A stretch of DNA of 64,000 nucleotides from Rhodanobacter denitrificans (GCA_003241385.1 QFPO01000008.1:62001-126000), one strand, 5' to 3'. Numbered from the stretch's first letter, positions 10,193-19,418 are shown. Made by a program: numbers and translations. Notes: a model not told the origin generated them from the letters alone.

Positions 10193-10609
10193 TCAGGCGC
10201 GCCACGGATCGTAGCTGCCGAACCACCACAGATGGCCCTCCGGATCGCGGCACAGATAGCCGCGTCCGCCGTAGGCCTGATCGGCGATGTCGATGACGAT
10301 CTCGGCACCGGCGGCGCGGGCGGTCGCGTAATGCGCATCGACATCGGCGACGACGACGCAGCAGCTCTGCGTCTCGCGGCCGCCGATCTCGTCCGGCTGC
10401 GCGATGTGCCTGCCCCACTCGCCCGTGTTCTGCGCCGAGCCGAGCATGATCATGCCGGCTCCGTGGACGAGCTGGGCGTGATGGACCACCTCGCCGTCGG
10501 CGTAGACGGCCTGCCGCTCGAACCCGAACGCCCGGCACAGCCAGTCGATCGCCGCGAGCGCGTCGCGGTAGCGCAGGCACGGAATGATCGTGGAACCCTG
10601 GCCGGACAT
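10193..10609 (-). CDS. VOC (glyoxalase/bleomycin-resistance fold) protein, PhnB-like
   Basis: 138 residues of the vicinal oxygen chelate superfamily. The paired beta-alpha-beta-beta-beta modules are visible: STIIPCLRYRDALAAIDWL with GFERQAVY in the first half and VVVADVDAHYATARAAGAEI with GGRGYLCRDPEGHLWWFGSY in the second. The DPEGHLW phrase is typical of glyoxalase-like and PhnB-like members. A near-perfect ribosome site, AAGGAGG, lies 6-7 bases before the ATG at 10609, suggesting efficient translation. Metal ligands and substrate cannot be assigned. It is followed by the convergent POT gene; the EamA gene upstream on the same strand ends 37 bp away, so the two may be co-transcribed. Confidence 0.88.
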   Translation of the reverse strand: MSGQGSTIIPCLRYRDALAAIDWLCRAFGFERQAVYADGEVVHHAQLVHGAGMIMLGSAQNTGEWGRHIAQPDEIGGRETQSCCVVVADVDAHYATARAAGAEIVIDIADQAYGGRGYLCRDPEGHLWWFGSYDPWRA

Positions 10610-10646
10610 ATGCAGCCTCCTTCGCGCGACGGGAATGCGCGCGATC

Positions 10647-11540
10647 TTACTGCGCGGCGGGCTCCGCCGCCGCGCGCCGCGTCAGCAGCGGATGCACGAA
10701 CACCGCACCGACGATGATCGCAACGCCGAGATAGAACGCGGCGCCGAGTTCGCGCTGCTCGTCGAGCAGCACGATCGCGAGCACGACCGCGTAGACCGGC
10801 TCGAGGTTGACCGCAAGCTGCGCCGAGAACGCGCTCAGATGGCGCAGCGCCACCAGCGACAGCGCGAACGGCAGCAGCGTGCACGCCAGCGCGAGTACCA
10901 GCAGCAGCCAGGCGTCGGTGCCGGCCGGCGGCGTGAACGTCGTCGTGCCGCCGGGCCAGACCAGGGCCAGCAGGCCGAGAAACACCACGCCGGCGCCGAG
11001 CTCGACGCAGGTGACCGACAGCGGCGCGGCCTGCTCGACGAGACGCTTGTTCAGCGCGCCGAACAGCGCGACCAGTAAAGCCGAGACGATGCCGACCGCG
11101 ATGCCGAGCCGCATGCCCGACGGCACCGCGCCGACCACGCAGGCCACGCCCGGCACGACCGCGACGCCGATACCCAGTTCACGCCAGTCGAACCGGCGCC
11201 GCGCCAGCAGCGGCTCGATCAGCGCCAGGAACACCGGCGCGATCGCGATGCAGGTCGCGGCGACGGACGCATTGGCGAGCTTGATCGCGCCGTAGAACGT
11301 CAGCCAGTGCAGCGCGACCAGGACGCCGATGCCGGCATAGGCGAGGATCAGCCGCGCCGGCATCGCGCGCAGTCCGCGCCAGACCCACGGCAGCGCGACC
11401 AGCACGCCGACCACGAGCAGCATGCGCCACCAGACCAGGGCCAGCGCCGGCAGGCTGATCAGTTTGCCGAGGATCGCCGTGAAGCCCCAGAGCAGGACGC
11501 AGAAGTGGATCTGCCAGTGGGCACGCGTATCGGCGCGCAT
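10647..11540 (-). CDS. EamA/DMT family transporter
   Basis: 297-residue inner-membrane protein with about ten hydrophobic helices in two EamA repeats, beginning HWQIHFCVLLWGFTAILGKLI and with the second-repeat phrase LAVNLEPVYAVVLAIVLLDE characteristic of the family. It belongs to the RhaT/EamA branch of the drug/metabolite transporters; exported or imported substrate is unknown. It differs clearly from the YddG-like transporter at 1060-1977. It lies 37 bp upstream of the VOC gene and 167 bp downstream of ppnN on the same strand. Confidence 0.88.
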   Translation of the reverse strand: MRADTRAHWQIHFCVLLWGFTAILGKLISLPALALVWWRMLLVVGVLVALPWVWRGLRAMPARLILAYAGIGVLVALHWLTFYGAIKLANASVAATCIAIAPVFLALIEPLLARRRFDWRELGIGVAVVPGVACVVGAVPSGMRLGIAVGIVSALLVALFGALNKRLVEQAAPLSVTCVELGAGVVFLGLLALVWPGGTTTFTPPAGTDAWLLLVLALACTLLPFALSLVALRHLSAFSAQLAVNLEPVYAVVLAIVLLDEQRELGAAFYLGVAIIVGAVFVHPLLTRRAAAEPAAQ

Positions 11541-11707
11541 CGAAGGTCCGCCGGTGTCGGGATTCGGGGAGGCTCACCGCGCCGGCGGGTCGTCGCAGGC
11601 GGCCGCGGCGCGGGCCGGGATTTTCGCAGAACACGCCGGCGCGTCGCGCGTGCCGATCGGACCGGACCTGCGCGAACGCCGCGTGCCGGCGCGTCGTCCG
11701 CGGCGGC

Positions 11708-13105
11708 TCAGTCCACGCGGATCCGGTAGCACGGCACGTAGCGCGTGCCGGGCAGCTTCATGCGCTGCTGCACGACGAAGCTGGTCAGCATCGCATCGAG
11801 CGCCTGCATGATCTCGCGGTCGCCGTCGATCTCGAACGGGCCGTGCCGCTCGATCGCGCGCATGCCCTCTTCCTTGACGTTGCCGGCGACGATGCCCGAG
11901 AACGCGCGGCGCAGATCGGCGGCCAGCCGATGCGCCGGCTGGTCGCGATGCAGGTTCAGCGCGGCCATCGCCTCGTGCGTCGGCCGGAACGGCACCTGGA
12001 AGTCCTGCTCGATCGTCAGCGCCCAGTTGAAGAAGAACGCGTCCTTGTTGTCGAGGCGGAACGTGCGCACGCGCTCGATGCCCTTGGCGACCTCGCGGCC
12101 GACCGCGACCGGGTCGTCGACGATGATGCGATAGCGCTCGGCCACCGCGTCGCCGAGGGCGAGCCGCAGGAAGCGGTCGATCTGCTCGAAGTACGCCGCC
12201 GATTCGCGCGGGCCGGTGAAGATCAGCGGAAACGGCATCGCCGCATTGACCGGGTGCAGCAGGATGCCGAGCAGGTAGAGGATCTCCTCGGCCGTGCCGA
12301 CGCCGCCGGGAAACACGACGATCGCGTGCGAGACGCGCACGAAGGCCTCCAGCCGCTTCTCGATGTCCGGCATGATGACCAGGTGGTTGACGATCGGGTT
12401 CGGCGACTCGGCCGCGATGATGCCCGGCTCGGTGATGCCGATGTAGCGGTTGGTGCGCCGGCGCTGCTTGGCATGGGCGATCGTCGCGCCCTTCATCGGC
12501 CCCTTCATCGCGCCGGGACCGCAGCCGGTGCAGATGTCCATGCCGCGCAGGCCGATCTGGTAGCCGACGTGCTTGGTATAGTCGTACTCGCTGCGCGGGA
12601 TCGAATGGCCGCCCCAGCACACGACCAGGTTCGGATCGACGTTGGCGCGCAGCACGCGCGCGTTGCGCAGGATCTCGAACACCGCGTGCGTGATGCCGAC
12701 CGAACTGCCGAGGTCGAACGCTTCGGCCTCCAGCTGCGCGGAGATGTAGACGATGTCGCGGATGACCGCGTGCAGCAGCTCGTTGACGCCGCGGATGATG
12801 CGGCCGTCGACGAAGGCCTGCGCCGGCGCGTGGATCAGCTCGACCTTGAGGCCGCGGTCCTGTTGCAGGATCTGGATGTCGAAATCCGGATAGCGCTCGA
12901 GCAGCGCGCGCGCATCGTCGCTGTCGCTGCCCTGGGTCAGCACCGCCAATGCGCAGCGGCGCAGCAGCGGATGCAGGCCGCCGGCGCTGGCGTCGCGCAG
13001 CCGCGCGACCTCGTGGCGGGAAAGTATGTCCAGGCCCGGCGCGGGCGCCAGGCGCGCGCTGACCGTGGCGGTCGCCGGTGTTCCGGCTGCGGTGGGCATC
13101 GTCAT
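11708..13105 (-). CDS. ppnN: Pyrimidine/purine nucleotide 5'-monophosphate nucleosidase PpnN
   Basis: 465 residues, close to E. coli PpnN/YgdH (454). The Rossmann-like LOG core holds GMDICTGCGPGAMKGPMKGA and the PGGVGTAEE phosphate/ribose-binding motif of nucleotide nucleosidases, flanked by the amino- and carboxy-terminal domains specific to PpnN (for example DFDIQILQQDRGLKVEL). The enzyme cleaves nucleoside monophosphates to base and ribose 5-phosphate, and in E. coli is stimulated by (p)ppGpp. The ATG at 13105 is followed by another at codon 3; an AAGGA precedes. The upstream neighbour is the TonB-dependent receptor, which has its own terminator. Confidence 0.95.
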   Translation of the reverse strand: MTMPTAAGTPATATVSARLAPAPGLDILSRHEVARLRDASAGGLHPLLRRCALAVLTQGSDSDDARALLERYPDFDIQILQQDRGLKVELIHAPAQAFVDGRIIRGVNELLHAVIRDIVYISAQLEAEAFDLGSSVGITHAVFEILRNARVLRANVDPNLVVCWGGHSIPRSEYDYTKHVGYQIGLRGMDICTGCGPGAMKGPMKGATIAHAKQRRRTNRYIGITEPGIIAAESPNPIVNHLVIMPDIEKRLEAFVRVSHAIVVFPGGVGTAEEILYLLGILLHPVNAAMPFPLIFTGPRESAAYFEQIDRFLRLALGDAVAERYRIIVDDPVAVGREVAKGIERVRTFRLDNKDAFFFNWALTIEQDFQVPFRPTHEAMAALNLHRDQPAHRLAADLRRAFSGIVAGNVKEEGMRAIERHGPFEIDGDREIMQALDAMLTSFVVQQRMKLPGTRYVPCYRIRVD

Positions 13106-13182
13106 CGAAGTCTTGGAGTCCTTTTCGGGCCGGACATCCTACAACGTCGCCGCCGGCCGGGCTCGGCGCGACGCCGCCCACG

Positions 13183-13212
13183 AAAAAGCCGGCGCCCTCG
13201 CGGACGCCGGCT
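13183..13212 (-). terminator. Intrinsic terminator of the TonB-dependent receptor gene
   Basis: On the minus strand a GC-rich stem (13205-13211 with 13188-13194, extendable inward) is followed directly by five T residues (13187-13183). It begins 25 bases past the receptor stop codon and 78 bases before ppnN. Confidence 0.85.
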
Positions 13213-13236
13213 CGGTGTGTCGTCAGCCGACCGCGA

Positions 13237-16200
13237 TCAGAAGCGGTAGCGGAAACCGACCTGGATCGACCAGCGCGAGACGCCGGTGTTGACGCCGTCG
13301 CCGTTGACTTCCTGCGTGGTCAGACGCTGCGCACCGGTGAAGCGGTAGACGTAGCGGCCGGTCTCCGGATCGATACCGGCGAAGTTGGCGACCGCCAGGT
13401 TCGAGTTGAAACCGGCGTCCTCGATCTGGCCCCACTTCTTATTGAGCAGGTTGCCGACGTTCATGATGTCGAACCAGAACTCGGCCTTGTGCCCGTCGAA
13501 GAAGCCGGGCAGCTCCTGGCTGAAGCGCAGGTCGAACATGTTGAGCCAGCCGGCGCGCATCGCATTGGCCGGCATCACGCGGCCGCCGTAGCGCGCCACT
13601 TCCGGATGGTCGGCCAGCCACTCGAAGAACGCCGCTTCCTCGGCCGGGTTCGAGAAGATCACGTCGCCCGGGCCCGACGGCACGTAGAACAGATCGTTGA
13701 ACGAACGGCCGTCGCCGTTGACGTCGTTCCAGAACACGTAGCTGTACGGGCGGCCGGTGCGGCCTTCGTAGACCAGCGAGGCGATCGTCTTGTTGTCGCC
13801 GAAGAAGTTGAACTCCTTCGTCAGCACGCCGGTCACGCGGTGCTTGAACGCGTAGCGCGAATCGTAGGCGACGTTCTCGTTGGCCTGGTAGATCAGCGTG
13901 TTGTTCCAGTTCGAGGTGTTCTGCGAGCTGGTCAGCGGGCTGACTTCCTTGGCCTGCGTGTGCGTGTAGGCGGCCATCCACGACCAGCCGCCGTCGTTCA
14001 TCGGCTGGGCCAGGCTCAGCGTGATCTGGTTGCCGCCGCCCTTGTCGGTGTTCTTGGCGAGCATGACGTCGCCGATGTCCGACGGACGGTTGGCGCGCGC
14101 GAAGCCGGACGAGGGGCTGTTGAGGCAGCTCGAGCAGGTCCAGTTGGCCGGGTCCAGCGCGGCCGAGCTCCAGTAGATCGTGCGGCCGTCCGGACCGGTC
14201 GCGGTCGGCGCGCCGAGATCGAGGCGCTCGAAGTACAGACCGTCCTTGTTCCAGTACGCGAGGAACTCCACCGAAGCGACGATGCCGTTCCACGGCAGCT
14301 CGTGATCGAGTGCGACGTTGGCCTTCCAGACCGAGGGCATCTTGAAGTTCGGATCGATGATGTCGACGTTCTGGCGCGCGCCGACGTTGCCGCTGATCGG
14401 CTGGTTGCGCGGATCGGGGCTGAAGATCGGGCCGAGGCCGCCGCTGTTGTTCTCGGTGTACTCGAGGTAGTTCAGGCCGGTGTTCTGATAGACGCCGGCC
14501 AGCCAGACGTTCGGCGGGGCGCCCACGAACAGGCCCATGCCGCCGCGGACCTGGGTCGGGCGCTCGCTGTCGAAGCTGTAGTTGAAGCCGAAGCGCGGCT
14601 GGATGACTTCCTTCTCGGGCAGCTTGGTGTTGTTGTAGCCGTACAGCTGCTCGATGCGCGCGTTGTACAGCGGCGTGCCCTTGAAGTCCGGCTTGTCGAC
14701 GCGCACGCCGAAGGTCAGGTTGAGGTTGTAGTTGACGGCCCAGCTGTCCTGCACGAACAGCGCGTTGTTGGCCAGCTCGTAGGACGCCGGGATGTCGGCC
14801 AGGCTGCCGCCCGGACGCGGCGCGCGGTACGCGTACTCGCGCGGAATGCCCTGCTCGAACAGCTCCAGGCTGCCGAAGCGGTACACGCCGTTGAGGTTGC
14901 GGCCGTAGAAATTGAAGATGTCGTTGTTGCTCCAGTCGAAGCCGAACTTCACCGTGTGGTCGCCGAGGAACAGATTGCCGGCGAAGAACGCGCTCTTCTC
15001 CTTGGTCTGCACGATGTTGACGTGCGTGTTCTGCTCGGTGCCGAACAGCAGCTGCTGGTTGCCGAAGTCGACGCGGATGTGCGGCAGGTTCGAGTTCGGC
15101 TCGCGGATCGACTCGTAGTCGCGGTAGGAGATCTTGATCTCGGTCGAGAACACGTCGCTCCAGTCGCTGAACAGCTCGGCGACGTAGCTCTCGAAGGTCT
15201 TGGCCTGGTTGTACCAGTACGAGTTCAGCGAGATCTGGTTGTTGCTGAAGCCCGGCAGCTTGGCGACGTTCTGGTCCATCTTGCTGTACCGGAACGAGGC
15301 GCGGTGGTTCTCGTTGATGTTCCAGTCGATCTTGCCGGCGTATTCCTCGATGTCGGTGCCGAGGCTGTTGACGCCGTCGAGCGAGCCGGCGTCGAAGCCC
15401 CACACGTCACGCGCGATGCGCTGGACTTCGGCGATGTCCTCGGCGTCGATCGCGCCGGTGCCGAACGGCGAGTTCAGCAGATCCGGGCCCGGGGCGCGGC
15501 GCTTGAACTTTTCGTAGTTGAGGAAGAAGAACAGCTTGTCCTTGACGATCGGGCCGCCGAGCGTGAAGCCGTAGGTCTTCTCGTCCTTGAAGCCGGTGAA
15601 GTCGTTGCCGTTGCGGTCCTCGCCGACCATGTTGTGGTCGCGATACAGGCCGTAGACGCTGCCGTGGAATTCGTTGGTACCGGACTTGGTCACCGCGTTG
15701 ACGACCGCGCCGGTGCCGCCGCTGGTGGTCACGTCGTAGTTGGCCAGACCGATGTTGATCTCCTCGATCGCATCCATCGACACCGGCTGACGCTCGGTCG
15801 GCAGGTTGTTCGATTCCAGGCCGAACGGATCGTTGGTCGAGACGCCGTCGATGCGGATCGCGTTGAAGCGCGTGTTCTGGCCCATCGCCGAGATCGCGCC
15901 GTCGGCCTTGGAGACCTGCGAGATGCGCGGATCCAGACGCATGTAGTCCTGGATGTTGCGGCCGATCGACGGCAACGCCTCGATCTGCGCGAGCGACAGG
16001 TTGGTGCCGGTGCCCATGTTCTCGGCGCTGAACACCGAGTTGGTCGCGCTACCGGTCACGACCACTTCCTCGAGGCGCTCGGTCGGGTTCAGCGTGGCGC
16101 TGACCGTGTTGGCCTCGCCGAGCTGCAGGAACACGTTCTCGCGCACTTCGGTTTCGTTGCCGCGCGTGATCGTGATCGTGTACGGACCGCCGACGCGCAG

Positions 16201-16434
16201 ACCGCGCGCCGCGTAGCGACCGGCAGCGTCGGTGGCGGCACGGCTGACCGTGCCCGACGCGCTGTGCGTGATCAGCACTTCGGCGCCGGAGACCGGCTGG
16301 CCGCTGGCATCGGTCACGACACCGCCCAGCGAAGCCGACGTCGTCTGCGCATAAGCGCCCGACATCGCGAAAATCGAAGACAGCACCAGCGGCAGCAGCC
16401 GCACCCCAACCCGCTTGCTCAAACGCTCGCTCAT
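13237..16434 (-). CDS. TonB-dependent receptor, Oar-like with carboxypeptidase-regulatory domain
   Basis: 1065-residue outer-membrane receptor. A signal peptide (MSERLSKRV...AMSGAYAQ) is followed by a CarboxypepD_reg-type beta-sandwich (about residues 30-115; GVVTDASGQPVSGAEVLI), a linker EEVVVTG, a plug domain (about 125-245, with ALPSIGRNIQDYMRLDPRI) and a long beta-barrel ending in the terminal aromatic SIQVGFRYRF. The architecture matches Oar-like receptors common in Xanthomonadales, which take up large substrates by TonB-driven transport; ligand unknown. The ATG at 16434 is chosen for its signal peptide and a GGGG upstream. It is monocistronic, with a clear promoter, a structured leader and an intrinsic terminator. 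No TonB, ExbB or sensor gene is adjacent. Confidence 0.94.
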   Translation of the reverse strand: MSERLSKRVGVRLLPLVLSSIFAMSGAYAQTTSASLGGVVTDASGQPVSGAEVLITHSASGTVSRAATDAAGRYAARGLRVGGPYTITITRGNETEVRENVFLQLGEANTVSATLNPTERLEEVVVTGSATNSVFSAENMGTGTNLSLAQIEALPSIGRNIQDYMRLDPRISQVSKADGAISAMGQNTRFNAIRIDGVSTNDPFGLESNNLPTERQPVSMDAIEEINIGLANYDVTTSGGTGAVVNAVTKSGTNEFHGSVYGLYRDHNMVGEDRNGNDFTGFKDEKTYGFTLGGPIVKDKLFFFLNYEKFKRRAPGPDLLNSPFGTGAIDAEDIAEVQRIARDVWGFDAGSLDGVNSLGTDIEEYAGKIDWNINENHRASFRYSKMDQNVAKLPGFSNNQISLNSYWYNQAKTFESYVAELFSDWSDVFSTEIKISYRDYESIREPNSNLPHIRVDFGNQQLLFGTEQNTHVNIVQTKEKSAFFAGNLFLGDHTVKFGFDWSNNDIFNFYGRNLNGVYRFGSLELFEQGIPREYAYRAPRPGGSLADIPASYELANNALFVQDSWAVNYNLNLTFGVRVDKPDFKGTPLYNARIEQLYGYNNTKLPEKEVIQPRFGFNYSFDSERPTQVRGGMGLFVGAPPNVWLAGVYQNTGLNYLEYTENNSGGLGPIFSPDPRNQPISGNVGARQNVDIIDPNFKMPSVWKANVALDHELPWNGIVASVEFLAYWNKDGLYFERLDLGAPTATGPDGRTIYWSSAALDPANWTCSSCLNSPSSGFARANRPSDIGDVMLAKNTDKGGGNQITLSLAQPMNDGGWSWMAAYTHTQAKEVSPLTSSQNTSNWNNTLIYQANENVAYDSRYAFKHRVTGVLTKEFNFFGDNKTIASLVYEGRTGRPYSYVFWNDVNGDGRSFNDLFYVPSGPGDVIFSNPAEEAAFFEWLADHPEVARYGGRVMPANAMRAGWLNMFDLRFSQELPGFFDGHKAEFWFDIMNVGNLLNKKWGQIEDAGFNSNLAVANFAGIDPETGRYVYRFTGAQRLTTQEVNGDGVNTGVSRWSIQVGFRYRF

Positions 16435-16457
16435 GTGATCGCCCCGTGATTCATCGC

Positions 16458-16557
16458 AAAAAAAAACGGGCGGCCGGGCCCTGAGCCGAGTCCGGAACCG
16501 CCGATGGTGTCCCCCGTCATGCCCGGACGGCATGCGCACATGCCCGGGCACCATTAA
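16458..16557 (-). promoter_or_regulatory. Structured 5' leader of the TonB-dependent receptor mRNA
   Basis: The predicted leader begins with a strong hairpin (7-bp arms 16520-16526/16544-16550, then 5-bp inner arms 16530-16534/16539-16543 around a 4-base loop, with a 3-base bulge). It ends with a small GC stem (16468-16471/16478-16481) followed by nine consecutive U residues (16466-16458), 23 bases before the start codon. The second element resembles an intrinsic terminator placed in a leader, so attenuation is possible. This is inference. Confidence 0.45.
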
Positions 16558-16563
16558 CCGCAG

Positions 16564-16592
16564 TTTAACAGTGTTTGATGACGGTTTTGTAA
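16564..16592 (-). promoter_or_regulatory. Sigma-70-type promoter of the TonB-dependent receptor gene
   Basis: TTACAA (16592-16587) and GTTAAA (16569-16564) are separated by 17 bp in an unusually AT-rich patch. The predicted transcript starts near 16557, about 120 bases before the ATG. Confidence 0.6.
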
Positions 16593-16840
16593 CCTTGCAT
16601 CACACGATTGCTGCGATGCGACATCGTGACCGCAGCGTCTTCGACCGGCGGTCGGAACCGCGGTTCGCCGCCGCTACATCACGCTGCCGGGCGGCGAATT
16701 GCTCTTCTAATCAACAGGATGGACGCCTCAACCGGCACATCGCGGACAGGTGACGCCGGCAGGACCGCAAATCGGTGCGCCGGCGTTTGCGGCTCGGCCA
16801 CACGGCACGACGGCCGTAAGGCCCCTGCGGATCGGAAACG

Positions 16841-16869
16841 AAAAAGGCGGGCCCGAGGGCCCGCCTTTT
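16841..16869 (-). terminator. Intrinsic terminator of the rpsO-pnp transcript
   Basis: A stem of about ten GC-rich pairs centred on 16855 is followed on the minus strand by a T-run (16845-16841). It lies 27 bases past the pnp stop. The stretch 16600-16840 between it and the receptor promoter shows no gene I can support. Confidence 0.88.
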
Positions 16870-16895
16870 CGAGACTGCGAGACTGCGAACGAAGG

Positions 16896-18998
16896 TCAGG
16901 CCGCGCCTTCTTCCTCGGCGACCGCCTTCATCGACAGGCGGATGCGGCCCTGCTTGTCGACCTCGAGCACCTTGACCTTGACGATGTCGCCTTCCTTGAG
17001 CTTGTCCGAGACCTTCTCGACGCGCTCGTTGGAGATCTGCGAGACGTGGACCAGACCGTCCTTGCCCGGCAGGATCGTCACGAACGCGCCGAAGTCCATC
17101 AGCTTGGCGACCTTGCCTTCGTAGATGCGGCCCGGCTCGACGTCCGAGACGATCTGCTCGATCCGGCGCTTGGCGGCATCGGCCGCCTCGCGGTTGACCG
17201 AGGCGATCACGACCGTGCCGTCGTCGGTGATGTCGATCGTCGTGCCGGTCTCCTCGGTGATCGAGCGAATCGTCGCGCCGCCCTTGCCGATGACTTCGCG
17301 GATCTTGTCCGGGTGGATCTTGATCGTCAGCAGGCGCGGCGCGAACTCGCTCATCTCGGTGCGCGCGCTGGTGATGACCTTGTTCATCTCGCCGAGGATG
17401 TGCAGACGACCGCGCTGTGCCTGGGCCAGCGCCGTGCGCATGATCTCCTCGGTGATGCCGTCGATCTTGATGTCCATCTGCAGCGCGCTGATGCCTTCGG
17501 CGGTGCCGGCGACCTTGAAGTCCATGTCGCCCAGATGGTCCTCGTCGCCGAGGATGTCCGACAGCACGACGAAATCGTTGCCTTCCTTGACCAGACCCAT
17601 CGCGATGCCGGCGACCGGCGCCTTCAGCGGCACGCCGGCGTCCATCATCGCCAGCGACGAACCGCAGACCGAGGCCATCGACGAGGAGCCGTTCGACTCG
17701 GTGATCTCCGAGACCACGCGCAGCACGTACGGGAACTGCTCGATGCTCGGCTTGACCGCCTGCACGCCGCGCTTGGCGAGACGGCCGTGACCGACTTCGC
17801 GGCGCTTCGGACCGGCCATGCGGCCGGTCTCGCCGACCGAGAACGGCGGGAAGTTGTAGTGGAACAGGAACGTGTCCTTCGACTCGCCTTCCGGCGCGTC
17901 GATGATCTGCGCGTCGCGCGTGGTGCCGAGCGTGACCGTGACCAGGGCCTGGGTCTCGCCGCGCGTGAACAGCGCCGAGCCGTGCGTGCGCGGCAGAACG
18001 CCGACGCGCACGGTGATCGGGCGCACGTCGTCGAGGTTGCGGCCGTCGATGCGCACCTTGGTCTGCAGCACGCTGTCGCGCATCGTGCGGTACTCGAGCT
18101 CGGCGAACTCCTTGGCGAGATCGGCGGCGGCCCAGCCGTTGGTCTCGGCGGTGTCCTTCAGCGAATCGAGCACCTCGCGCTTGAGCGCGGCGATCGCGTC
18201 GCGGCGCTGCAGCTTGTCGCGCACCTGGAACGCCTGAGCCAGCTCGTTGCCGAGCTTGTCCTTGATCGCGGCGACCAGCGCCTCGTTGCGCGGCGGCGGC
18301 TGCCAGTCCCAGGACGGCTTGGCCGCTTCCTGGGCGAGCTCGGCGATCGCGCGGATCGCGGCCTGCATCTGATGGTGGCCGAACATGACCGCGCCGAGCA
18401 TGACCTCCTCGGACAGCAGCTTGGCCTCGGACTCGACCATCAGCACGGCGTTGGAGGTACCGGCGACGACCAGGTCGAGCTCGGAGGTCTTGAGCTCGCT
18501 GGCGGTCGGATTCAGCAGGTACTGGCCGTTGGCGTAGCCGACGCGCGCGGCGCCGATCGGACCCTTGAACGGGATGCCGGCCAGCGACAGCGCGGCCGAA
18601 GCGCCGAGCAGCGCCGGGATGTCACCGTCGACTTCGGGGTTCAGCGAGAGGACGTTGGCGATGACCTGGACTTCGTTCTTGAACTCTTCCGGAAACAGCG
18701 GGCGCACCGGACGGTCGATCAGACGCGAGGTCAGCGTTTCCTTCTCGGTCGGTCGGCCTTCGCGCTTGAAGAAGCCACCGGGGATGCGGCCCGCCGAGTA
18801 GAACTTCTCCTGGTAGTCGACCGTGAGCGGGAAGAAGTCCTGCCCTTCGCGCGGCTTGGCCGCCGCGACCACGGTGACCAGCACGACCGTACCGGACATG
18901 CTGACGACGACGGCACCGCCCGCCTGACGGGCGATCTCGCCCGTTTCCAGCGTGACCTGATGATTGCCGTACTGGAATGTTTTGCTGATCTTCGCCAC
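16896..18998 (-). CDS. pnp: Polyribonucleotide nucleotidyltransferase (PNPase)
   Basis: 700 residues. Two RNase PH-like domains (first beginning FQYGNHQVTLETGEIARQAG; second with RDSVLQTKVRIDGR and GDMDFKVAGT, which holds the catalytic aspartates near 485-495), then KH (IREVIGKGGATIRS, about 553-615) and S1 (GRIYEGKVAKLMDFGAFV, about 617-690). It degrades RNA phosphorolytically from the 3' end and joins the degradosome. Start choice: the sequence reads AGGAG-ATG-GCA-GTG; the ATG at 19004 touches the ribosome site with no spacer, while the GTG at 18998 has a 6-base spacer and gives VAKISKTFQYG, matching the MAKITKTFQYG-type start of relatives. It is 23 bp after rpsO. Confidence 0.97.
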   Translation of the reverse strand: MAKISKTFQYGNHQVTLETGEIARQAGGAVVVSMSGTVVLVTVVAAAKPREGQDFFPLTVDYQEKFYSAGRIPGGFFKREGRPTEKETLTSRLIDRPVRPLFPEEFKNEVQVIANVLSLNPEVDGDIPALLGASAALSLAGIPFKGPIGAARVGYANGQYLLNPTASELKTSELDLVVAGTSNAVLMVESEAKLLSEEVMLGAVMFGHHQMQAAIRAIAELAQEAAKPSWDWQPPPRNEALVAAIKDKLGNELAQAFQVRDKLQRRDAIAALKREVLDSLKDTAETNGWAAADLAKEFAELEYRTMRDSVLQTKVRIDGRNLDDVRPITVRVGVLPRTHGSALFTRGETQALVTVTLGTTRDAQIIDAPEGESKDTFLFHYNFPPFSVGETGRMAGPKRREVGHGRLAKRGVQAVKPSIEQFPYVLRVVSEITESNGSSSMASVCGSSLAMMDAGVPLKAPVAGIAMGLVKEGNDFVVLSDILGDEDHLGDMDFKVAGTAEGISALQMDIKIDGITEEIMRTALAQAQRGRLHILGEMNKVITSARTEMSEFAPRLLTIKIHPDKIREVIGKGGATIRSITEETGTTIDITDDGTVVIASVNREAADAAKRRIEQIVSDVEPGRIYEGKVAKLMDFGAFVTILPGKDGLVHVSQISNERVEKVSDKLKEGDIVKVKVLEVDKQGRIRLSMKAVAEEEGAA

Positions 18999-19021
18999 TG
19001 CCATCTCCTGGATTGGGGTGC

Positions 19022-19291
19022 TCAGCGGCGCAGGCCGAGGCGTTCGATCAGCGACTTGTAGCGGTCGCCGTCCTTGTTCTTGAGATAGCTCAGCAGGCGG
19101 CGGCGCTGGTTGACCATCTTCAGCAGGCCGCGACGCGAATGATGATCCTTGTCGTGGCTGGCGAAATGCTTGCTGAGGTGATCGATGCGCGCCGACAGGA
19201 GGGCGACCTGGACTTCCGGCGAACCGGTGTCGTTGCCCGCGCGACGGTAGTCGGCAATGATCTGGTTGGTTTGTTCCGTGGTGAGTGACAT
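19022..19291 (-). CDS. rpsO: 30S ribosomal protein S15
   Basis: 89 residues, the universal length. The sequence MSLTTEQTNQIIADYRR, then GSPEVQVALLSARI, LSKHFASHDKDHHSRRGLL and RRRLLSYLK are invariant S15 features that bind 16S rRNA at the central domain junction. The start follows AAGGG about 11 bases upstream. It heads the rpsO-pnp transcript from its own promoter, the arrangement known in E. coli, where S15 represses its own translation. I could not recognise the S15 operator structure by eye. Confidence 0.98.
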   Translation of the reverse strand: MSLTTEQTNQIIADYRRAGNDTGSPEVQVALLSARIDHLSKHFASHDKDHHSRRGLLKMVNQRRRLLSYLKNKDGDRYKSLIERLGLRR

Positions 19292-19368
19292 GGCTTGAAC
19301 CCTTGGAAACGAAAGACGGGACGCACGCAGGCATCCCGGAGAAATGAAGTCGGTCGGTAAAGCCGGGT

Positions 19369-19398
19369 ATTGTAGCCTTGCAATGTTCGGTGGAACAA
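19369..19398 (-). promoter_or_regulatory. Sigma-70-type promoter of rpsO-pnp
   Basis: TTGTTC (19398-19393), an 18-bp spacer and TACAAT (19374-19369) lie in the 127-bp truB-rpsO gap. The predicted start near 19362 gives a leader of about 70 bases. Confidence 0.7.
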
Positions 19399-19418
19399 GG
19401 TTTTGCACCGGTCCCGGA

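Noticed and set aside
13078..16449. A 1123-codon open frame on the plus strand opposite the TonB-dependent receptor
   Set aside because: Arg/Val/Asp/Ala-rich composition, no domain, no ribosome site; it is the GC-rich antisense shadow of a clear receptor gene.
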